In this document: positions 55,101-64,000 of the stretch, in pieces
Layout of the letters: each line of letters begins with the position of its first letter
Numbering within the stretch: position 1 is the stretch's first letter
Position numbers and translations under genes: made by a program
Notes under the pieces: generated by a model
Seen by the model: the letters and a program-made list of their open reading frames with translations, nothing else
Databases searched by the model: none
What the model was told of the DNA's origin: nothing
Source of the DNA: Paratrimastix pyriformis
Taxonomy: Eukaryota; Preaxostyla; Paratrimastigidae
NCBI GenBank assembly: GCA_027972325.1
Contig: JAPMOS010000037.1
Span: forward strand, 186,001-250,000
Direction: 5' to 3'
Length of the DNA: 64,000 nucleotides

Positions 55101-58100
55101 CGTCCAGCTCGCTGAAGAGCACCCCAAGCCCATCCGGGTTGCACCGGGCCAGCGCCTGCCCCGCCGCCAGCCCGCCCGCGCCCACCCAGCCCGAGGAGCC
55201 CCGTTTGACCAGTTCCATGCCCCCTCCCCAGGCCCGTGCGCGGTTGCCGGGTTGGGTGCGGACGGTGAGCGGCGGCCATCCGCTGGGCCTCCCAGGCGGC
55301 GCCCAGGTAGCCCTTGGCGATGGCGCACAGCTCGCGCACCGTCCGCGGCTGGGCGTCCATCGACCGGCGCGCCACCACCCGCACCCGCGCGCAGCTGGCC
55401 GGCCCCCGCAGCGACGGCGATGGCGATGGCAAGGGAGGAGAAGCCCATCAGAAACGCGGACGGCGGACGGAGATGGCCTCCCGGCGGGGGAGGAAGGCGG
55501 GGCGCCTCTGGTGGTGTGTTGGGGGCCGGGCGGACCGTCGGCGGAGGGGAAGCACTGCAGGGCGACGAGGAGGTAGTTGCGCCAGAGGGCGGTCTTCTGG
55601 AGGAGCTCGCCCGAGATGGCCGCCCGGACGTTGTTCACCAGGTAGGGCTGCACCCGGGGCAGCCGCGTGCAGATCTGCTCCACCGCCGCCGTGGCCACGT
55701 GGGGGCACCACTCCCGGGCCGCCTGGGCCAGCACGCCCAGCCCGCGGGCCCAGCGGTCGTCCTCCTCGCCGGGCAGCCCGGCCACCAGCTCGCCCAGCAG
55801 GCAGGGACCGCCCGGGGCCGCCTCTTCCTCGCCCGGGCACACGAAGACCGGCCCCACCTGCACCCCGCCACACCATCCCGGCCCGCACACAGGCCACGGG
55901 CCGAGGGCAGCGCCCATGAGATGAGACGGAGTGGAGAAGGCGCGGGCCGGGGAGAAACAGGTGGGGGGAAGAGACGCACAGGGGGCGGTGCCGACCTGGG
56001 CCGAGCAGGGGACGGATGGCTCGATGGCCGCTCGGGCCATCAGGGGCGCCGCCTGGGTGAGCACCGCGTGCAGCCGCATGGCGGGCCGGGGGCCAGGCGG
56101 ACTGGCGCAGGGCGGGCTGGCCGCGGGAGCGTGGCTGGGGCCGGGGGTGCCGCCCGGGGCAGGCGACCAGGCGGCCTCCGCGGGGCTGCCCATGGCCGCC
56201 TGGGCCTGCGACAGGCGCCGCCCGGCCACGGCTGCCGTCGGGGTGGTGCGGCTCTCGGGGTGGGGCGGGGCGGCCGGGGGAGAGGCCGCCGCCAGGGCTG
56301 GGCGGGGTGTTGCCGGGGGTGCCGAGGCCGCCCGGCTCGGTCTCGGCTCGGGCGGTGGCCCCCGCCACGGGCACGGTCACGCTCACGGGGGGCGCCGGCA
56401 CCACCGCAGCCAGGGCCGCCGCTGCTCGGGCCACACCCAGGGCCGCAACCCTGCGTGCAAGTCGGGGCATGCAGGTGGCGGGGGCGGGCAGGCGGTTGGG
56501 TGGGTGGGCGGACAGAAGAAGGAGCGGAGGATGTTGGTATGGCGCGGGGGCGGACCTGAGGCGGGCGTCGGGCGAGCAGAGGTACACCAGGGCCGCCGCT
56601 TCGGCCATCTCGACGGGTGTCAGGCCCCCGGGGCTCAGCGGGGCCACGGGCGAGGGGCAGCCCGCAGCGGGGGCGCACCAGGGGTCGGCCCGTTCGACCT
56701 GCCAGTAGGCGGCCGTGTCCTCGAGGAGCACCCGCAGCTGCCCGCCAGCCACCCCGGGGGAAGGGACAAGAGATCGGATCGTGGCCCAACGCCCAGCCCG
56801 ATCAGCCGAGGTCGCGTTCGGGTGGAGAGGGACAGAGGCCCAGAGCCCAGCCCGGTCAGGGCGGCGACGGGGCAGCCACGGGGCGGCGGCGGGGCGGCGG
56901 GGCGGCGGGGCGGCGATGAAGGCGACGACCCGGGGGTGCGGATCAGCGTCCGGGGGTGGGGCGGGCAAACATGGACTGGGGCCGGGGCAGACCATCTCGA
57001 TGGCCGTGTGCACCACGTCCACGGGCACGAAGTCCGTCAGCTGCGGCATGCGGATGCCCACGACAACACGAAGACGAGCATGAGCAACACCCCCCAGGCA
57101 GAAGCAACTCACCCCCCCCCCCCAAAGGCAGAGCAAAACCCCCCAAGGCGTGAGGCGTGAGGCATGGGCGCCGGGAGGGCCGTGCCATCGGAGGGGCGGG
57201 CAACGGGGCGGCGGGACCGCCGGGATCGAGGGCACTGGACATGGGTGGGACATGGGGCATGGGGCATGGGACATGGGGCATGGGACACGGGACACGGGAC
57301 ATGGGACACGGGACACGGGACATGGGACAGCGGGGCGGGCCGGGGGCGGGCGCACCTTGAGGAGGAACTCGGCGAAGGCGGAGAGGATCAGCGGCCGCCA
57401 TGCGGCCCGGTGGCAGAGCAGGTCGCCCAGGGCGCCCCCGGCAGCCTCGGCAACGCCTGCTCAGGACGAGCGCCGAGCGATGAGAGGAGCCGGGTGGCGC
57501 GCAGGGCAGGGCGGACCCTGGTCGAGGTGGGTGGTGAAGTGGGCGAGCAGTTGCACCTGCAGGGCGGGCGAGAGGGCCGGCAGGTTGAGGTAGGGACACA
57601 GCCGGAGGGCCGTGCACATGATGGGCAGCCCCAGCGAGCGCTCCCGCGAGAGATGCTCTGCACAGGCCCCGCCCCGCCCCGCCCCGCCCCCCGCCAGCCA
57701 GCCAGCCCAACCCCACCAACAGGGCAGCGGCGTGACGGAAGGGCAGCGGGGTCCGGGCGCGTTGGGTGGGCATGGCGGGCATGGCGGCCGACCGCTGATC
57801 TTCGCCTGGCCCGAGGCGACCGAGTGCTTGATGAGGGCCCCGAAGGTGGCGTTGCACTGGCGCAGGATCGCCTCGAGGGCCGGCCCGACCGGGCCCCTGT
57901 ACATGCCGATCTCCAGGCTGCTCTGCGGCCCCGCCAGCGCCTCGCCGGCATCCTCAGCCGGCCCGGCCGCCCGGCCGCCCGGACCCCCCGAAGGGGCCCC
58001 GTCATTCCCGGCTGCGGGGCCCGCCGCCCCCCGACCGGCCGGGCCGCCCGTGCCGCTGCCGGCCCCGTCGCTGGAGGTCCCCGTGCTCGCACCGCGCCGC

Positions 58101-61100
58101 CTGCGGAACCGCGGCAGCCGCCGCTCGGCGGGCGAGTCGGAGGCCTGGCACCCATGGGTACCACCGCCACCACCGCCACCTCCATGAGGCCACACGCACA
58201 GAGGGCAGCGGGAGGCAGCGGGAGGCAGCGGGCGGGGCGGCAGACCTCGGTGGTGGTGGCCGGGGCGGTGCTGTCGGGGCTCTCGGCGCCCCCGATGCGC
58301 GGCAGGCGGCCCGGCCCGACGGGGGTCTGCGGGGCGCCCGGGTGGCGCCCCAGGAGCGACAGGGCCGACCCGCCCATGGGGGGCGGGCACAGCATCCACA
58401 GCGGCAGCGGGCCCAGGCCGGGCGGGGCGAAGGCCCCGATGGCGCCCCCCCCGATGGGCACCCCGGCGGCCCGCGGGGCGGCCAGCAGGCAGCTCGCCGC
58501 CTGGGCCAGGCTCAGCACCCGGGCCGGGGCGGCCCCAGGGGGGCAGCTGTCCAGGGCGGCGGCGGGCGTGTCGGTGCAGAGGAGCAGCGCGGCCCCCAGG
58601 GGGTCCGCCTCGGCGCACCGGGGCAGGTCGAGCAGCGTCCCGAAGCATCCCGGGGCCGCCCCGAAGGGGTCCAGCCCCAGGCGGCCCTCCAGCGGGCCCA
58701 GCCGGGGCCCCAGCGCGTCCAGGACGCCGTTCCGGGGGGCCCCGCAGCCGGCCAGCGGGTCGTCGACGAGGGCTCCGCAGAGGCAGAGTGCCCCCGCCCG
58801 CCGCTCATCGGGGAGCCGCGCCCCGCTGGCGGGAGCTGCCAGAGGGGGGACGGCCTGGGGCGGGGCGGCCGGGCACATGGAGAAGGCCCCGGGGGCCATG
58901 CTGGCCGTGGAGGGGCAGTTGAGCAGGGCCGGGGGCCGCATCCCGTGCAGGGCCGCGTAGGGCGCGGGGGCCGGCAGGGCCACGGTGCCGGTCCCGTCGA
59001 GGGTCAGCGCCGCACAGTGGCTCTCCATCAGCGCCTGCACAGGCACCCCACCCAGGCCGGCGAGGTGAGGCGGCGACGGGAAAAACGGCGCGCAGCAGGA
59101 CGAGAGTATGGCGGTGCGGGGGGCTGCAGGAGAGGAGGTGTGTGGCCAGCGGGCGGACGGCCGTGAGAGGCTGCTCGGCCGGGGGCGGCATGGCCAGCGA
59201 GTCGCTGGGGGCCAGCGGGAAGACGGCCGGCATGTCGGGCCGCAGGTCGAGCAGCCCCCGGCCCCCGGCGCCCCGCCTGAGGCCGCTGGGCATGCCGGGC
59301 CCGTGGGGGGCCCCGGCCCGGGCGGCCTCGGACTCGGAGCGGGACGGCGACGACTCGGAGCCGCCCCCCGCGCTGCTGGGCCCCACACGGGCCGAGGGAG
59401 TGGCGGGCCCATCCAGGGGCAACAGCAGCCCCGGCGGGGTGCCGCCACTCGCCGCTGGTCGACAGACAGGGGCCAAGGGACACACGCCATGCCGAATGAG
59501 GCCAACAATCGGACAGGCATGCCAGGCAGCGGCTGGCAGGTCAGGTAAGGTCAGGGCAGGGCAGGCCAGGTCAGGTAAGGTCAGGTCAGGGCATGCCAGG
59601 CAGCGGCTGGCAGGTCAGGTAAGGTCAGGTCAGGGCAGGTCAGGTCAGGTCAGGGCAGGGCAGGGCGAACCCTCGGCACCCGTGGCCGCATCTGGGCGGG
59701 CCCAGAGGGCCGCCGCGGTGGCCGTGGCCGATGCGGCTTCGCATGCCTCCATGATGGCCTGATAGGCCTGCAGGGCCACCAGGAGCAGGCTGTTGTCATG
59801 CAGCCCGTCCCACCACAAGCAGAGACGGTCGCGTGGTGCGGCCCGCCCAATCGTTAACAGGGCAGGACAGGTAGGAGAGGCAGGACATGAGGAACAGGCA
59901 GAACGCGGCGTGGGGTGACGGTGGCGTGGGGTGGCGTGGGGTGGCGGACTCTGTGAAGAATGGGGCGCCGGCCTCGGGCTGCTGGGGGCTGAGCAGGGGC
60001 AGGACCAGCTTGACCATGGCGAAGTCGGGCCGGGCCGCGGCCACGACCAGGATCCACTGGACCCGCTGGAAGAGGGTCGCGGCCCCCTCGGGCAGCGGCT
60101 GCCGCGGGTTGAACAGCTGGTCGGCTGCACGGGGGCCACGGGGACGGCACGGGACCCCATCAGACAGGCAGGTCGGGATGGCAAGCAGGGCTGTCAGTTG
60201 GGCCGGGCTGGCGAGCGGACCCATGGCCTTGAGCCTGGGCAGGACCAGGGCCGGGTCTTCGGCGGCGGGCCGGGCGAGGTACGCCTGGGTCAGGTACACC
60301 AGCGCGTCGCAGCAGAGCGGCGCCAGGGGGCGCTCCCGGAGGCCACGCAGCACCATCTTGACCAGCGGCCAGAAGTTGCGCCCGAAGAAGTCCCGCGGCA
60401 GCGGGAAGCACAGCACCACCGTCATCAGCGGGATCACCGCCTGCACCCACGGCCCCCCAGCAGCAGCGGCACGCAGCGCGGATATGTGAGAGGGCCACGG
60501 GCGGGGCGGGAGGTCGAGCCTGGGGCGAGGCGGCGCGAGGGCCGGACCTGGGCGTGCTTGGACTTCTGGCTCCACTTGGCCAGCTTCTCCCAGATCTGCA
60601 CCAGGATGCCGTCGAAGCTCGTGTAGTCCAGGCGCCGCTGCGGGGCGGGGCGGCGGGGTCGGCGGCGGGGCGGCGGGGTCGGCGGCGGGGCGGCGGGGTC
60701 GGCGGCGGGGCGGCGGGGTCGGCGGCGGGGCGGCGGGGTCGGCGGGGCGGCGGGGGTCGGGGTCGGGGTCGGGGCGGCAGAAGGCGGCAAGAGGCGGCGG
60801 GTGATGGCGATGCGCGACCGAGGCCCGTCCCCCAGGCGGGCTGTGGGCAACATTGGCCCATCCCAGGTGGGGGCAAGGGTGGGCGGCAGACCTTGCGGGG
60901 CTGGGCGGCCAGGGGGGCCAGCAGGGAGACCAGCAGGGCGCAGAGGGCGTGCTTCAGCTCGACTCGCCCCTCGGCCCGGAACATCAGGCCCCACAGCGAG
61001 TGCAGGAAGTGGGCCGTCAAAGCCAGGCTCTCGAGGTACTCATCTGGGCAGCCGGGACCACGGGGCACGAGGGGTGGGGCGGGCACGGGGACCACCGCAA

Positions 61101-62357
61101 GGGGGATGGGGCGTGAGGAGAGCCAGGCAAGCCTCCCAGGTACATTGCCCACACCTGCTCCTGGGGGGGGGGGGGGGTGGCTGGGGCCGGGGCGGGGCCG
61201 GGGCGGGGCCGGGGCGGGGCCGGGGCGGGGCCGGGGGCGGACATCGAGCTGGAGGGTGCGCAGGGCGCGGAGCAGGAAGGCCGCCTCGAGCTTGGCGGCC
61301 GTCGAGTCGAGGCGGCTCTCGACCTCCTTCATGGCCTGCCCCGTGATGGCCTCCAGCCGGTACCGCGACAGCAGCCCTACTCCCGCCGGTCCGGCATGGG
61401 ATGGAGCAGCCGGTGAACACCGGCTGGGCAGATCCAGGGAGGGGCCGGATGGGCGGGGTGGGGCGGGACGGACCCAGGAGGCCGCTGTGCATCTCGAGGA
61501 GGATGCGCCGGTTGAGGAGGCTCACCGTGGGCGGCGGGCCAACCCGCCTGGGGCGTGGGGGCAAGATGGTCAGCGCCAAGGGGAGGGAAGGGCAGACTTA
61601 TCGTACACCAGGATGATCTTGCGGAAGAGCGACGCCTCCAGTTTGGCGCACAGTTCGGGCGGCAGGTTCTCCCCGTCGTAGAGCTGCGTGCGTGTGGTGG
61701 GTTGGGCAACTGCCTCGATGGGTTTGACTCGCGACAGACTTTGAGGAGGACAAAGAGTGTCGAAGATGCAAAATACTCTAAAGCCAGAATCGCAGGTTCC
61801 CCGAGCGACAGCAACAAGGGGTCTTTCATGCAGGCGTCATGCCATTGGAAGAAAGTACCCACGGTGTGTGAAAGTGAATTTTTGGAGAGCATTGTAAGGA
61901 TGGCCTGAAGACGGAGCAAAGGAAGGTCGGGTTCTCTGTCAAAGGCATCAGTCAGAGTGTAGGTGTCCGCGAGGGTCGTATATGTCCGGATTCTCTCATA
62001 AATGAGGCATGAGAGCCTCTTGAGGAGAGTTGTAAAAATATCTTCCAGCCCAGGTAGCGGGACGGGCCTCGCACGGGTCCTGAGCAAGCCCGAGAACTGG
62101 AGATTAGCGAAGAGTGGACTGGTTTGAGCCGCACCTGGCGGCAGATTTGAACGGCGATTCGCGAGCAAGCCCCAGTTGGAGGTTTTGGAACTCCTTGTAT
62201 ACGAGTAAAAACAACAACGGAAATATAAATCAAAACAACGCGGTTTGTCCGGAAAGAAGAGCGGGAAGCCGGGAGGATGCACAAAAGTTCTTCGAAGCGC
62301 GGAGCCTTTCGAGTTGCGGGGATGGTGGGAGGGAGGTTATGAAGGAAATTCACGCAT
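41951..62357 (-). CDS. FRY: Furry-family cell morphogenesis scaffold (Fry/Tao3/Mor2), 20-kb gene
   Basis: Large HEAT/ARM-type scaffold that in relatives works with NDR kinases in polarity and division. N-terminal exons read [16 protein letters not shown] and [10 protein letters not shown] (62060-61740), [95 protein letters not shown], and [20 protein letters not shown] with [11 protein letters not shown], matching the Furry N-terminal domain. Many GC-rich exons of helical repeats follow down to [18 protein letters not shown] and a C-terminus LGLMGSLRK with a stop at 41951. The 5' end is unsettled: the only upstream ATG, at 62357, meets a stop unless spliced at once. Some distal exon joins are unchecked. 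Donors include GTCTGT, GTCTGC, GTCCGT, GTCCGC and GTCCGG. Confidence 0.8.
42736..42776. repeat. CCCG tetramer repeat in Furry intron
   Basis: About ten CCCG units. Confidence 0.9.
44835..44932. repeat. 5-bp GTGGC microsatellite in Furry intron
   Basis: About twenty perfect copies. Confidence 0.95.
45641..45862. repeat. 17-bp GATGAGAAGCCGAGGGG repeat in Furry intron
   Basis: About twelve copies in two variants (CCGAGGGG and CCGTGGGG). Confidence 0.9.
46664..46862. repeat. 10-bp GTGGACACAG and 9-bp GGGGGCGCA repeats in Furry intron
   Basis: Five 10-bp units pass abruptly into about thirteen 9-bp units. Confidence 0.9.
51324..51434. repeat. 9-bp CCGAGCCCA repeat in Furry intron
   Basis: About twelve copies. 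Confidence 0.92.
52084..52200. repeat. GTGTGC/GT microsatellite in Furry intron
   Basis: GTGTGC hexamers flank a pure GT stretch. The GTCCGC-type donor GTCCGC/GTCGGG region lies elsewhere in the gene; this one is intron interior. Confidence 0.85.
52563..52645. repeat. 17-bp GGGGTGCCCGAGCCAGG repeat in Furry intron
   Basis: About four to five copies. Confidence 0.85.
52960..53273. repeat. 30-bp and 45-bp minisatellites in one Furry intron
   Basis: Three copies of a 30-bp unit (52965-53037, containing GGGACATGCCGAGTC) are followed by nearly four copies of a 45-bp unit (53084-53272, containing GCATGACACGGGGG and GGCATGGTATGGGG). Confidence 0.9.
54745..55000. repeat. CAGCCC, 10-bp and 17-bp repeats plus G run in Furry intron
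   Basis: CCCCAG hexamers (54745-54787), ACCACCAGACC/CCGCCAGACC 10-bp units (54786-54855), a G run of about 18 (54886-54903) and AAGTGGGCGGAAGGGGC units (54925-54985). Confidence 0.85.
57238..57332. repeat. 7-bp GGGACAC/GGGACAT repeat in Furry intron
   Basis: About a dozen GGGACAC, GGGACAT and GGGGCAT units. Confidence 0.85.
59530..59665. repeat. GGTCAGGTAAGGTCAGG repeat in Furry intron
   Basis: Interleaved GTCAGG/GGCAGG units with a duplicated longer block that includes CATGCCAGGCAGCGGCTGGC. Confidence 0.8.
60640..60760. repeat. 20-bp GC repeat in Furry intron
   Basis: About five copies of a 20-bp unit (TCGGCGGCGGGGCGGCGGGG). Confidence 0.9.
61165..61240. repeat. G run and 11-bp GGGGCGGGGCC repeat in Furry intron
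   Basis: A G run of about 13 is followed by five 11-bp units. Confidence 0.85.
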
Positions 62358-62389
62358 GTGGGCAGCCCGCGAGCCGTCCAGACCACACT

Positions 62390-64000
62390 CTATGAGGCGA
62401 TGGTATCACCCGGAAGGTCGGGCAAGGAGGGCGGGAGGAGGGGCGAGGGGGCCGCCGAATCGGCGGGGCTCGGGGAAGCGGTGGCGCCGCGGGGAGGGAG
62501 GCGGGGCAGCATCGCGGGGGAGATGGCAGAGGGGGGGCGCGGGAGCACTGCCCTGGAGGCAGGCCGGGCCAAGGGTGCCTGCATGACGCTCCGTGGCGGC
62601 CCGGGGGGAGGGGAACCTTCTGGGGGGCGTCCGGGGGGTCCCAGCTGCAGCTGGCCGAACTGGATGGCCGGCGTGGCGGCCGTGTCGACGAAGAAGAAGT
62701 CCGGCGAGCTGGTCGGTGAGGGGCTGGGTGAGGGCGCCGGGGGCATGACGGGCGACCGGGGGCCGCCCAGCGGGAAGCGCGGGGCCGCCATCGCCGAGGG
62801 GAAGAGCGACGGGTAGCGGGCGGTGGGGTAGTGCAGCTGGGCCGTGCCGGCGCCCCCATCAGGAGAGAACAGGGTGGGGGGCGTCGGGGGCGCCAGCGGT
62901 GATTGGGCCCCAGAAGGGGTCTGCAGGGAGGGTGGCGTGGCCTCGGCTTCGGGGGCCCCGGGGACGGCCATCAGAGAAGAAGAGGAGGAGGAGGCCGAGG
63001 TGGGCAGGGGCAGGGGCAGAGACAGGGACAGGGACAGAGGTTCCGCAAGGGGGAGCGATGCCGGGTGGGGGGGCGGCATCGCGTCTGCCTGGACGACCAG
63101 GGGTACGGGCTCCCGCTCGGCGCCCAGGGCCAGGGCGCCGGTGGGAAGGTCGGCGGGGCCGCCCAGGGCAGCGACCTCGGCCCGGCCCAGAAGCAGGGCG
63201 GCCGCCTCTTCGTCCGAGGGGCTGCGCCCCCCCAGCGCCGAGGCCGGCCAGTACCCGCGGGGGGCTAGCGTCTGGGGGGCCAGCGAGGCGCCCGGGGCCA
63301 TCCGGCCGCCCACGGGCGAGGGTGCCGGCAGAGGCGACCCCGGGAAGCCCTTGTGGGCGCATGCCTCGCCTGGGGCCGAGAGGATCCCGCCCATGCCCGT
63401 GCCCGGCCCGAGGTGGCCCAGCCCGGCGTGGAACCCGTCGCCCGGTGGCGCCGTCCCGGGCAGGCCGGTCGGAGGGGCCTTGGGGCCGATGGCCGGCGGG
63501 GGCAGATCGGACGGGTGCCGGTGGTGGGGGTGGCGTCGGTTGGGGGAAGCCTGTCGGCTCTTGCCCCCGGCGCTCTTGGCCAGGCCGTACATCAGGCCCG
63601 AGACGATCGCTGGCAGCCCGGGCAGGGGGGGAGGCAGGGAGGGGGGGGGGGGGGAGAGCACGGCCCGTTCGGGCATGATCGGACCACAGGAACAGGGCGG
63701 CTGGGTGGAAGTGCTCAACCTCCTGCACCCCCACCATCGCCATACCCTCACGCCTCGGCTGGCGTCCCGTGGAATGGGCCGGGGATGACGGACAGAGGCT
63801 GAGGGAGAGGTAGGCGAGGGCTCATCTTGGTCCCGAAGAAGACGGCCCAGCAGGGCCGTGGGATCTTCAGCCCGCCCACCATGCTGCCCCGCCACCGGCG
63901 GCACCTGGTCGGCCCGGAGAAAGCCAATGAGCCGGCGCGGCCGGATGGGCCTCGAGGAGGGAGGGGAGGGGAGGGAGGGGGCGGCCAGGGCGGACCAGTA
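62390..64000 (-). CDS. C-terminal part of an unrecognised Pro/Ser/Ala-rich protein (5' part outside window)
   Basis: Not recognised. A terminal exon runs from a CAG acceptor near 63627 to a stop at 62390, reading AIVSGLMYGLAKSAGGKSRQ and then about 400 residues of low-complexity Pro, Ser, Ala and Gly with Ser-Leu repeats and DFFFVDTAATPAIQFGQLQL. A preceding exon near 63900-63830 can be read MVGGLKIPRPCWAVFFGTK or in another frame, and a GTCCGC donor at about 63994 marks an exon just beyond the edge. The stop is about 30 bp from the first ATG of the Furry gene, so the two genes are tightly packed in tandem. The tail looks disordered and is a likely phosphorylation target. A G run lies at about 63639-63652. 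Confidence 0.55.
   Translation of the reverse strand, partial: YWSALAAPSLPSPPSSRPIRPRRLIGFLRADQVPPVAGQHGGRAEDPTALLGRLLRDQDEPSPTSPSASVRHPRPIPRDASRGVRVWRWWGCRRLSTSTQPPCSCGPIMPERAVLSPPPPSLPPPLPGLPAIVSGLMYGLAKSAGGKSRQASPNRRHPHHRHPSDLPPPAIGPKAPPTGLPGTAPPGDGFHAGLGHLGPGTGMGGILSAPGEACAHKGFPGSPLPAPSPVGGRMAPGASLAPQTLAPRGYWPASALGGRSPSDEEAAALLLGRAEVAALGGPADLPTGALALGAEREPVPLVVQADAMPPPHPASLPLAEPLSLSLSLPLPLPTSASSSSSSLMAVPGAPEAEATPPSLQTPSGAQSPLAPPTPPTLFSPDGGAGTAQLHYPTARYPSLFPSAMAAPRFPLGGPRSPVMPPAPSPSPSPTSSPDFFFVDTAATPAIQFGQLQLGPPGRPPEGSPPPGPPRSVMQAPLARPASRAVLPRPPSAISPAMLPRLPPRGATASPSPADSAAPSPLLPPSLPDLPGDTIAS

Noticed and set aside
1-64000. Retroviral, Polinton-like, LINE or DNA-transposon remnants
   Set aside because: I searched by eye for reverse transcriptase, integrase, transposase and capsid-like motifs and for terminal repeats and found none. 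The repeats are local tandem arrays.
1-64000. Bacterial or organelle origin suggested by high GC and bacterial-like enzymes
   Set aside because: Spliceosomal-type introns interrupt nearly all genes, and eukaryote-specific families (CARMIL, Furry, CaaX GTPase) are present.

Overview
This window is nuclear DNA of an intron-rich, gene-dense, mostly very GC-rich unicellular eukaryote. I see 19 protein genes, two of them cut by the window edges, and no bacterial operons, ribosome binding sites, tRNA or rRNA genes, and no recognisable mobile or viral elements. A CARMIL-like actin regulator, a Furry-family scaffold, a Ras-like GTPase with a CaaX end, HINT, a CDF zinc transporter and a Gpr1/Fun34/YaaH acetate transporter together suggest a protist of the Amorphea (amoebozoan, apusomonad or early opisthokont). 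I cannot name the species.

Layout. 1-4268 (-): single-span membrane protein with Cys-rich modules, running off the left edge. 4358-6874 (+): galactokinase. 7284-9304 (-): glycerate kinase. 9517-10007 (-): HINT. 10099-11501 (+): secreted or type I membrane protein. 12010-17122 (-): CARMIL-like LRR protein. 17287-18003 (+): small unknown. 18158-19336 (-): acetate transporter. 19498-21408 (+): RNase Z. 22132-25222 (-): SMYD-like SET protein. 25441-27512 (-): zinc transporter. 28052-30890 (+): HAD-type 5'-nucleotidase. 31399-37178 (-): vWA protein. 37341-38218 (-): small membrane protein. 38314-40580 (+): Ras-like GTPase whose 783-nt intron holds an antisense CBM48 gene (38899-39413). 40665-41785 (+): M14 carboxypeptidase. 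41951 to about 62357 (-): Furry. 62390 to the right edge (-): C-terminal part of an unknown Pro/Ser-rich protein.

The most striking signal is in the introns. When exons are joined so that frames close and conserved domains are restored, almost every 5' splice site reads GTC or GTT followed by NG, with consensus |GTCYGY (GTCCGC in GC-rich stretches, GTCTGT/GTCAGT/GTTTGC in AT-richer ones). The usual GTRAGT is not used. In 39 junctions checked by hand, +3 was C in 34, T in 5 and never a purine, and +5 was G in 37. A few introns look like GC-AG with the same tail (GCCCGC, GCCTGC). The acceptors are ordinary YAG. Most introns longer than about 150 nt are filled by a private tandem repeat or a long G/C run.

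Composition is mosaic. Short divergent promoters and the first exons next to them are AT-richer with compact introns of about 42-80 nt. Gene bodies farther downstream, and convergent 3' ends, are extremely GC-rich and full of minisatellites. Several genes (galactokinase, glycerate kinase, M14 peptidase) resemble bacterial family members yet carry GTC-type introns. Galactokinase and RNase Z show apparent one-base losses at G/C runs, most simply explained by consensus errors in this difficult sequence.
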